Source: an uncultured Collinsella sp.
Lineage (GTDB): Bacteria; Actinomycetota; Coriobacteriia; Coriobacteriales; Coriobacteriaceae
Assembly (NCBI GenBank): GCA_905208635.1
Contig: CAJLPX010000045.1
Span: 1-9,228, forward strand
Length of the DNA: 9,228 bases
Direction: 5' to 3'
Part shown: positions 1 to 4,880 of the stretch, in pieces
Numbering within the stretch: position 1 is the first letter of the stretch
Layout of the letters: the number at the start of each line of letters is the position of its first letter
Made by a program: the position numbers and the translations under genes
Notes under the pieces: generated by a model
The model's input: the letters and a program-made list of their open reading frames with translations, nothing else
Told to the model about the DNA's origin: nothing
The model's database searches: none

Positions 1-224
1 CATTGCTGCTCGAGGCTGGGGTAGAGGTGGTAGAAGCCGTCGAAAAGGCTCTTGAAGCCAAAGGCTTGCTGCCAGTCCGCCATTCCTGCGCGCGCCATGC
101 CCGCGCGGTTGTAATGGTTGAACCCGGCGGCGCTCGACATGCCCGAGCCGATGCCGACGATGATGGCGTCGGCATCGTCGATAAGGCTTCGAAGCCTACG
201 CGCTTCTCTTTCTAGGGGTGGCAT
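1..224 (-). CDS. SIR2-family (sirtuin-like) protein, third in operon, C-terminal part outside the window
   Basis: Only the N-terminal 74 codons are present; the frame stays open through the left edge. The ATG at 224 is preceded on the minus strand by GAGGAG, about 8 nt away, and lies inside the end of the upstream gene (13-nt overlap), which suggests translational coupling. Residues 14-34 form a Rossmann beta strand and NAD-binding loop: acidic run DDADA, hydrophobic strand, then GIGSGMS (residues 24-30), followed by an Ala/Gly stretch as in sirtuins. The next part (about residues 45-74) matches the same region of the 321-residue protein of this operon: both have a Phe-Gly or Tyr-Gly-Phe-Lys block, then Phe-Tyr and a Pro-containing turn. 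The loop is closer to the canonical sirtuin GAGxS loop than that of the 232-residue neighbour, so this copy may be catalytically competent. The catalytic Asn/His-or-Gln region and any zinc ribbon lie outside the window, so transferase versus deacylase activity cannot be judged. Confidence 0.8.
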   Translation of the reverse strand, partial: MPPLEREARRLRSLIDDADAIIVGIGSGMSSAAGFNHYNRAGMARAGMADWQQAFGFKSLFDGFYHLYPSLEQQ

Positions 225-910
225 CGGGCGATCTCCTCGAAAGCCGGGGTCATATCGCCGTCAACGAGAATCGTCTCGCACGAGGTGTCGGGCGCCATGG
301 CCTGGCTGTAGTTGAACACGATGTAGGTGGCGTGCTCGCAGACGTTCGCGATCTGGGCGAGCATGTGCTTTATGATGCCGTTGCGCAGTCCCACGCCAAG
401 TTCGAGGATGGCGACCCTGCCGTTGCGATGGGCTTGCACAAGGCGCTCGAGCTCCTCGAGCTGGGCCGTGGCGAGGGCGTCTGGATGGGCGAGACGCCGC
501 TCGTCGATCGACGTGCGTATGCTCCCCTCCGTCTCGAGCACGCGGTTCTCGTTGAACCCTGCGCGTACGAAGTGCCCGTCGATATTGCACGTGATCACGA
601 AGGTGTCAGCGTGCTCTGTAAGACGCCGCAGCCCGTTCATGAGCGGGCTGGGCTCATACTCGACATACTCCTTTTGATGGAACCGCTCGACCCATCGGCT
701 TCGCACGCTGGCATCCGGGGAGGCGAGCCCCTGCAGTATGCAGCCGATGCCGTCGGCCTGAGCGAGGTCGCCGTACGCCTCTCGGAAATGAGCATCGGCG
801 CAGAAGAGGTTGAGCCCCTCTGCCATGTCCAGCCCGTTGCTGGCGCCGATGATGACAAGATCCGCCTCGGCTAGCGCCCTGCCTATGCGAACTGCTTTCA
901 CCGTTTCCAT
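212..910 (-). CDS. Short, zinc-ribbon-less sirtuin-like protein, possibly catalytically altered
   Basis: 232 residues, shorter than typical sirtuins. The ATG at 910 has an excellent SD (GGGGAGGT) that overlaps the stop of the preceding gene; the gap between the genes is 3 nt. SIR2-fold landmarks are visible: a strand and loop GASNGLD (residues 22-28) at the NAD site, CNID (108-111) corresponding to the sirtuin NID motif, AGFNENRVLETEG (117-129) leading to the catalytic-base position, and ELGVG (170-174) at the second nucleotide-binding loop. Three differences stand out. The Ser of the GAGxS-type loop is Asp28. The catalytic-base position, His in deacetylases and Gln in SirTM enzymes, is Glu128. 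The segment between that position and ELGVG is about 40 residues, against about 90 in the neighbouring protein, and contains no Cys pair, so the zinc module is missing. There is no frameshift or stop and the gene has its own good SD, so it is probably functional: an altered enzyme, an NAD-derivative sensor or a partner subunit. Family assignment is fairly secure; function is unknown. Confidence 0.8.
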   Translation of the reverse strand: METVKAVRIGRALAEADLVIIGASNGLDMAEGLNLFCADAHFREAYGDLAQADGIGCILQGLASPDASVRSRWVERFHQKEYVEYEPSPLMNGLRRLTEHADTFVITCNIDGHFVRAGFNENRVLETEGSIRTSIDERRLAHPDALATAQLEELERLVQAHRNGRVAILELGVGLRNGIIKHMLAQIANVCEHATYIVFNYSQAMAPDTSCETILVDGDMTPAFEEIARCHP

Positions 911-913
911 GTG

Positions 914-1879
914 CTACCTCCCCAGCGTCTTGCGCACGTCGGCGAGCACGTCGGCGATGTCGGCGCGAACGGCGAGCCCCCAATCCTCGATCGCGCGGGG
1001 GAGAAACTGCGTCCTGTTGTTCACGGCGATGTAGCTAGCCTGCGACAACTGCGCCGTGAGGGCCCAGAACGGCTCCTGGATAAACGCGGGCGTCATGCGG
1101 CCCACGCCCAGCTCGAGGAAAAGGATCCTCTGCCGCGCGTGCGCGTCGAGCCAGTCGGACACCTTGTGGTACTGCTCCTCGTAGAGCTCGCCCTGCAGGA
1201 AGTTGCCGTAGCCGCGAACCCAGGGGAACGCCTCTGCCCCGCAGTGCGGGCAGCGCGGCACGAGCTCTGTCGGAACCTCAAGGCCGTCTCCCATGGCCTC
1301 TACCATGTTGGAGACCGGCTCGACCGCATCCCACACCGCGTCGGTGCAACAGCGGGAGCACTGAAAGAAGCGGTGGTCGCCTTGGATCTCTGCCACCTTC
1401 TCCCAGGGGTAGAGCTTCACAAACTGCGTGTCCTGGTTGGTGGTGAGCACGAAGAAATCCTTCTCGGCGAGAATGGCGTCGAGGTCCTTGTAGGGCTTGC
1501 GCAGCGGGGCGTTGAGCGTGGTGTCGAGGAAGGTGGCGAGGTATCCCCAGCGCGCCTCGGCGGTGGGCCAGCGGTAGAACGACCCCTCGAAAGCGCCCTT
1601 GAAACCGTAACGCTCGGCGAATTTGCCGAAATGCCTGCGATAGGTTGCGTTGTCCTCGTAATAGAAGTCGCCGCCGCCCGCCGCGGAGAGCCCAGAGGCC
1701 CCGCCCACCAGCACGCAATCGGCTTCCTCGATCATGCGGGCGAAGTCCCTGATTTGCTGGTCGTAGGGCTCGGGCTCGTGGTCACTCAGCTCATAGGGCG
1801 TGCCGCCGCTGCGGTAGGCGGCCTGAAGGGAAAACGATTGGTTGGTGAGCTCGATAACGAGCTGCTCGTACAGGGTCAC
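914..1879 (-). CDS. SirTM-like (class M) sirtuin, probable protein ADP-ribosyltransferase
   Basis: 321 residues from the GTG at 1879, chosen because AGAAGG lies 6 nt upstream (1886-1891). The open frame continues to 2062, but that extension would run through the divergent promoter and into the tetR start. Landmarks: NAD loop GGASGLS (residues 59-65); TTNQD (146-150), equal to the sirtuin NxD motif; EIQG (164-167), where Gln166 replaces the catalytic His of the deacetylase HG motif; a zinc ribbon made of CSRCC (174-178) and CPHC (210-213); ELGVG (256-260) and VNN (286-288) at the C-terminal nucleotide-binding loops. In characterised SirTM enzymes of Staphylococcus and Streptococcus (from memory), Gln at this position goes with mono-ADP-ribosylation of a lipoylated GcvH-like carrier, reversed by a linked macrodomain hydrolase. 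Neither partner is visible here, but the operon continues past the left edge. The gene is first in the operon and divergent from a TetR regulator. Automatic annotation would probably call it a Sir2-family NAD-dependent deacetylase; the Gln argues against deacetylation. Confidence 0.87.
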   Translation of the reverse strand: MTLYEQLVIELTNQSFSLQAAYRSGGTPYELSDHEPEPYDQQIRDFARMIEEADCVLVGGASGLSAAGGGDFYYEDNATYRRHFGKFAERYGFKGAFEGSFYRWPTAEARWGYLATFLDTTLNAPLRKPYKDLDAILAEKDFFVLTTNQDTQFVKLYPWEKVAEIQGDHRFFQCSRCCTDAVWDAVEPVSNMVEAMGDGLEVPTELVPRCPHCGAEAFPWVRGYGNFLQGELYEEQYHKVSDWLDAHARQRILFLELGVGRMTPAFIQEPFWALTAQLSQASYIAVNNRTQFLPRAIEDWGLAVRADIADVLADVRKTLGR

Positions 1880-2022
1880 TGGATACCTTCTTTCAGCTAT
1901 TATAAACAGGTGTCTATAAAAAGTATCCATGTCGATTTGCTTAAGAGCAATGAACAGCTTCGGCCTGCTGTCGATAAACGAGCGTTTGCCGGGCATTGTC
2001 GAGCGTTGCAATTGGAGGGGTA
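1880..2022. promoter_or_regulatory. Divergent promoter region between tetR-like gene and sirtuin operon
   Basis: 143 nt lie between the GTG of the sirtuin operon (minus) and the ATG of the TetR gene (plus). It is AT-rich near 1895-1925. A perfect TATAAT reads on the minus strand at 1904-1899, but no good -35 lies at the usual distance, so this promoter may depend on the -10 alone. On the plus strand, TTCAGC (1892-1897) and TATAAA (1915-1920) are 17 nt apart, a weak candidate for tetR. Further dyads are TTGCT-4-AGCAA (1937-1950) and AAACG-2-CGTTT (1976-1987). The arrangement of a divergent regulator with dyads between it and its neighbour suggests autoregulation plus control of the sirtuin operon. 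Confidence 0.55.
1901..1918. promoter_or_regulatory. 18-bp imperfect palindrome, candidate TetR-family operator
   Basis: The site reads TATAAACAGGTGTCTATA. Its halves TATA(A/G)ACA and TGT(C/T)TATA are inverted copies around a central GG, with one mismatched pair besides the centre. It overlaps the minus-strand TATAAT of the sirtuin operon (1899-1904) and a possible plus-strand -10 of tetR, so a bound dimer could block both promoters. Size and symmetry suit a TetR-family dimer. Binding is inferred from position only. Confidence 0.5.
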
Positions 2023-2577
2023 ATGGAAGCGGGGAAGATCGATCGTCGCCGACGCTATACACTCTCGGTCATACGGGAGGCGTTCTTCGCGCTGCTGGCC
2101 GAGGTCGGCTTCGCGAAGATGACGGTAGCGGATATCTGCCGACGCGCCGATATCAACCGTGGCACGTTCTATCTGCACTACGAGGACAAGTTCGCCCTGC
2201 TCGACGCGCTTATCGACGAGGCCTTGGCGGCGGTGCCGCCGCTCGAGGGAACGGAGGCGGGCGCCCTCTGCCAGCGTCCGCCGGCAAACGATGACTATTA
2301 TCTGCTCTACTCGGATGACGACGCGTACGCCCGGGTGACACAGCGCGTCGTCGAGCGCGGCGCCGAGCAGATGGTTCCCTCGATCATGGAGGAGACTGGG
2401 CTTTCGCGCGAGGACGCCTATCTGCTCTTTGTCCACAACGTCCAGGGAAATCTCGCGGTCAACCGCCTGCTCGGTTGGAGGCGAGGGCCCGAGTTTGCCC
2501 ACGCTCAGGAGCTGCTCAGCGCCTATTCCGAAGGGGGCATGCGGGCGGTATCGGCTCGTCGCGATCCCCGTAGTTGA
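2023..2577 (+). CDS. TetR/AcrR-family transcriptional regulator
   Basis: 184 residues from the ATG at 2023, chosen because GGAGGGG sits just upstream; an in-frame TTG at 1996 would add nine residues but lacks a comparable SD. The N-terminal DNA-binding domain is typical of TetR: a helix with Ile-Arg-Glu-Ala-Phe-Phe (residues 17-22), then the helix-turn-helix from TVADICRRADI (34-44) to RGTFYLHYEDKFAL (46-59), where Tyr50, His52, Tyr53 and Lys56 are the family's conserved positions. The C-terminal part (about 65-184) is helical and family-specific, with Asp/Glu-rich loops, and should bind an unknown ligand and form the dimer. The gene is divergent from the sirtuin operon with a shared 143-nt promoter region containing a dyad, so it is most likely the local repressor of that operon and of itself. 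The ligand cannot be predicted; something linked to oxidative, lipoate or NAD metabolism would fit SirTM biology but is speculation. Confidence 0.9.
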   Translation: MEAGKIDRRRRYTLSVIREAFFALLAEVGFAKMTVADICRRADINRGTFYLHYEDKFALLDALIDEALAAVPPLEGTEAGALCQRPPANDDYYLLYSDDDAYARVTQRVVERGAEQMVPSIMEETGLSREDAYLLFVHNVQGNLAVNRLLGWRRGPEFAHAQELLSAYSEGGMRAVSARRDPRS

Positions 2578-2709
2578 TCTTGACAGCGTGCCATTTCAGG
2601 CAGGCGACGTTGCTATGGCCCCTCTTTGGTTTTCGATGTTGTATAAGGCAATCGCAATCGCCTTGAGCTTCTTTAGGGAACTTGAGCAAGAGATATGGCC
2701 TGCTGGCGA

Positions 2710-2764
2710 TTGATTAACCCCATTTGTTTTGGTTACAAGAAAAAATGCTGCGCGCCTGCAGCAT
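2710..2764 (+). promoter_or_regulatory. Candidate promoter, operator dyad and leader hairpin upstream of flavoprotein gene
   Basis: A weak promoter can be drawn: TTGATT (2710-2715), 18 nt, TACAAG (2734-2739). Between and overlapping these boxes is an inverted repeat TAACC-11-GGTTA (2715-2719 and 2731-2735), whose 16-bp centre-to-centre spacing suits a dimeric regulator. Immediately before the SD is a hairpin ATGCTGC-GCGCCT-GCAGCAT (2745-2764, 7-bp stem, 6-nt loop) that would be in the leader RNA. An 8-bp long-range pairing, CAATCGCC (2655-2662) with GGCGATTG (2705-2712), lies further upstream. No known riboswitch is recognised. The remainder of the 2578-2781 gap holds no supportable gene. Confidence 0.35.
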
Positions 2765-2781
2765 GAAGGAGAGGGAATCCT

Positions 2782-3312
2782 ATGAATATCGTTGTATTGA
2801 GCGGCAGCCCGCGTAAGGGCGCCAATACCGATACCATGGTCGAGGCGTTTGCCGAGACCGCGCGTGAGGGCGGCCATACGGTCGAGGTCATCCGCGTTGC
2901 CAGCAAGAAGATCGCCGGCTGCTTGGGATGCCAGTACTGCTTCGCCCATGAGGGCGTCTGCGTGCAGAAGGATGACATGGCCAACGTGATTGAGTCGCTG
3001 AAAGACACCGACATGGTTGTCTTCGCTTCGCCTATCTACTGGTTTGACATCACTGCGCAGGAAAAGACCGCCATCGACCGCCTGTACGCCTTCGGTGCTA
3101 CGGGCTTCCCGTTCACCAAGACGGCCCTTTTGCTCGATAGCCACAGCGAGGGTGTCTATGATGCGGCGATCGCTATGTACAAGTCAACCTGCGCGTACTG
3201 CAAGTGGGAGGACCAGGGCATTGTCACGATTGGTGGCATGACCGAGCGCGACAGCATGGCATCGTCGCCCAAGTTGAAAGAGGTGCGAGAGCTCGCTCGC
3301 AAGCTCGCCTAA
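2782..3312 (+). CDS. Flavodoxin-fold NAD(P)H-dependent FMN oxidoreductase with iron-sulfur-flavoprotein-like Cys motif
   Basis: 176 residues. The ATG at 2782 follows AAGGAGAGGG. The N terminus has the FMN-phosphate loop of the NADPH-dependent FMN reductase family: hydrophobic strand, then SGSPRKGANTDTM (residues 7-19). Next comes a compact Cys cluster with C47, C50, C53 and C60 (CX2CX2CX6C), nearly the spacing of the iron-sulfur flavoproteins (Isf) first described in methanogens, where it binds a 4Fe-4S cluster. The ASPIYWFDI stretch (102-110) is the second flavin-contacting loop. A further pair, C156-X2-C159 region at about 137-140 (Cys-Ala-Tyr-Cys), lies near the C terminus. It is cytoplasmic, with no signal peptide or membrane segment, and probably transfers electrons between reduced pyridine nucleotide or ferredoxin and an unknown acceptor. 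It could equally be a simple quinone or FMN reductase whose cysteines do not hold a cluster. It is a single gene, co-oriented with but about 200 nt away from tetR, so co-regulation is not shown. Confidence 0.87.
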   Translation: MNIVVLSGSPRKGANTDTMVEAFAETAREGGHTVEVIRVASKKIAGCLGCQYCFAHEGVCVQKDDMANVIESLKDTDMVVFASPIYWFDITAQEKTAIDRLYAFGATGFPFTKTALLLDSHSEGVYDAAIAMYKSTCAYCKWEDQGIVTIGGMTERDSMASSPKLKEVRELARKLA

Positions 3313-3365
3313 GGACAAGAAGAACGCATGGCAATCAGCGTTGGTGGAAATGCTTGCTGTCCTTA
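3310..3365 (+). repeat. Inverted repeat overlapping the flavoprotein stop codon
   Basis: TAAGGACA (3310-3317, including the TAA stop) is a perfect inverted copy of TGTCCTTA (3358-3365), 40 nt apart. Inside is a smaller pairing AACGC/GCGTT (3323-3327 and 3338-3342). A branched 3' structure is possible and could protect or end the flavoprotein mRNA. There is no T-tract after it, so it is not a standard intrinsic terminator. Confidence 0.3.
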
Positions 3366-3429
3366 CCGAGAGATAGGGGCGAATTCCCTCAAGTGCCGTA
3401 TAGAACAATTTTTAAACGCAGAAAAATAA

Positions 3430-3457
3430 CTGAAAACAAATTAATCCGCGTTAAAAT
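3430..3457 (+). promoter_or_regulatory. Candidate promoter of the AAA ATPase gene
   Basis: CTGAAA (3430-3435), 16 nt, TAAAAT (3452-3457), about 35 nt before the start codon, in a conspicuously AT-rich stretch (about 3405-3475) that contrasts with the GC-rich surroundings. Match to sigma-70-type boxes is 4/6 and 5/6. Confidence 0.35.
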
Positions 3458-3492
3458 ATTGTCAAATAGAAGTTCATGAGGGAAGGTTACGT

Positions 3493-4782
3493 ATGCGTCG
3501 CAAGGCAGACGAGCTCCTTAGGGAATGGCGAGACAGAGCTGATAGAAAACCTTTGCTGGTCAAAGGCGTGCGCCAGTGTGGCAAGACCTATTTGCTCAGA
3601 ACGTACGCCCAGGATCTTTTCGAATCGGTTGTCTACGTTAATCTTGAGAACGACCGGTCGGCGCGAGCGGATTTTTCGGGCGGTCTTGACCCTCATTCGA
3701 TCGTACGTGCGATCGAGGCTCGTACGGGACAGCGTATCGTGCCTGGCAAAACCTTACTGTTCATTGACGAGATCCAGGCATGCGAGGAAGCGCTCACTTC
3801 CCTTAAATACTTTTGCGAAGATGCTCCCGAGTATTACGTTGCGGCTGCCGGGTCGCTTCTTGGGGTTGCCATTAACCATCAGTCGTATTCGTTCCCCGTC
3901 GGAAAGACCGACTTGATTGAGATGACTCCACTCGATTTCGAGGAGTTTCTCTGGGCGATGGGGCACGATCAGCTGGTCGACGAGATACGCTCATCATTCG
4001 AGATAATGGGTCCTCTTGCGCCAAGCCTTCATGAAAAGGCGCTTGGGCTCTATCGACAGTATCTTGTTGTTGGCGGAATGCCCGAGGCGGTCCAAACGTA
4101 CATCGATGATCAGTCAATCATTGATGTGGCCGAAAAGCATCGGATTATTCTCGACGGATATTCCGCCGACACCAATAAATATGCTGATGAACGCTTGAGC
4201 GCAAAGACGCGTGCGTGCTTCGATTCCATTCCACAGCAGCTTGCCAAAGAGAATCGTAAATTTCAATACAAGGTAGTGCGAGCGGGGGGCAATGCGTCTC
4301 TCTTTGGAGATGCTCTCGATTGGCTTGTATTGTCGGGTACGGTGGCGCGCTGCAGCCTAGTCGGGCAGATCGAAAGCCCTTTAGAGGCCTTCGTTAACCC
4401 TTCTGCTTTTAAAATCTATCAGGCGGATACAGGGCTGCTGGTCTCCAAGGCCGGTGCTCAACGCGCCGATATTCTTGCCGGTATCGGCGGCACATTCATG
4501 GGTGCACTTACCGAAAACTACGTTGCCCAACAGCTTTCAGCCATGGGTTATCCACTGCATTATTGGGCGCGAGATAATCGTGCGGAAATCGACTTTGTAG
4601 TAGAGAAGCAGGGATGCTTGTCTGCGATTGAAGTCAAGGCGGGGGAGAACACAAGATCTCGAAGTCTGTCCTCACTTAAAAAGACCCATCCGGGCGTGCG
4701 CCTTATCAGGCTATCGACTAAGCCCTTTGGAATGAATGATGGGCTTATGTCTGTTCCGCTTTATGCGGCATTTTGTCTATAG
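3493..4782 (+). CDS. AAA-family ATPase with DUF4143 C-terminal domain
   Basis: 429 residues, the usual size for this family. The ATG at 3493 follows GAGGGAAGG at suitable distance. The N-terminal AAA_14-type ATPase has Walker A GVRQCGKT (residues 25-32), Walker B LLFIDEIQ (88-95) and a sensor-like AAGSL (118-122). The C-terminal DUF4143 region (about 200-430) includes YLVVGGMPEAV (190-200) and a segment resembling PD-(D/E)xK nucleases: Glu341, then EIDFVV (365-370) and IEVKAG (379-384), giving candidate catalytic Asp367, Glu380 and Lys382. Biochemical function of the family is largely unknown; such genes are abundant, often strain-specific and multi-copy in gut Coriobacteriia and Firmicutes. 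The gene stands alone, is preceded by AT-rich DNA and appears more AT-rich in codon choice than its neighbours, consistent with acquisition by transfer. It ends before a strong hairpin. Proposals of a nuclease, defence or toxin-antitoxin role are speculative. Confidence 0.9.
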   Translation: MRRKADELLREWRDRADRKPLLVKGVRQCGKTYLLRTYAQDLFESVVYVNLENDRSARADFSGGLDPHSIVRAIEARTGQRIVPGKTLLFIDEIQACEEALTSLKYFCEDAPEYYVAAAGSLLGVAINHQSYSFPVGKTDLIEMTPLDFEEFLWAMGHDQLVDEIRSSFEIMGPLAPSLHEKALGLYRQYLVVGGMPEAVQTYIDDQSIIDVAEKHRIILDGYSADTNKYADERLSAKTRACFDSIPQQLAKENRKFQYKVVRAGGNASLFGDALDWLVLSGTVARCSLVGQIESPLEAFVNPSAFKIYQADTGLLVSKAGAQRADILAGIGGTFMGALTENYVAQQLSAMGYPLHYWARDNRAEIDFVVEKQGCLSAIEVKAGENTRSRSLSSLKKTHPGVRLIRLSTKPFGMNDGLMSVPLYAAFCL

Positions 4783-4804
4783 GGATGATGCTGGTGTAAT
4801 GCAT

Positions 4805-4842
4805 GGGGCCCGGGGCGCAGCGTTTACTGCGCTCCGGGCCCC
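4805..4842. terminator. GC-rich hairpin between convergent genes, probable bidirectional terminator
   Basis: The arms GGGGCCCGGGGCGCAG (4805-4820) and CTGCGCTCCGGGCCCC (4827-4842) pair over 16 bp around the loop CGTTTA, with one G-U pair in plus-strand RNA (an A-C mismatch in minus-strand RNA). It lies 22 nt after the ATPase stop and about 40 nt past the end of the parC-like gene. It is followed by only a short TTT on the plus side and no T-tract on the minus side, so termination strength depends on the very stable stem; the G-U asymmetry favours the plus direction. Confidence 0.7.
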
Positions 4843-4880
4843 GCTGCTTTGTAAACCATGACGGTTTAGTCGCCGTTGTT

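Noticed and set aside
218..874. Plus-strand open frame opposite the 232-residue sirtuin-like gene
   Set aside because: Antisense shadow with no recognisable motif; the minus-strand reading has sirtuin landmarks, a strong SD and operon spacing.
911..2023. Plus-strand open frame of 370 codons opposite the SirTM-like gene
   Set aside because: Antisense to a gene with clear NAD-site and zinc motifs; no domain or SD, and it crosses the divergent promoter region.
1880..2062. Upstream extension of the SirTM-like gene to an ATG at 2062 or 1930
   Set aside because: It would cover the TATAAT box and dyad and run into the tetR start region; the GTG at 1879 has a well-placed AGAAGG, and sirtuin similarity begins after it.
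1900..2502. Minus-strand 200-codon open frame opposite tetR
   Set aside because: Antisense to a well-formed TetR helix-turn-helix gene; no independent support.
2580..2585. Perfect TTGACA just after the tetR stop
   Set aside because: No acceptable -10 at 15-19 nt; the next TATAAG-like box (2642) is much too far.
2596..3144. Minus-strand 182-codon open frame overlapping the flavoprotein
   Set aside because: Antisense shadow across an intergenic region and a gene with clear FMN and Cys motifs.
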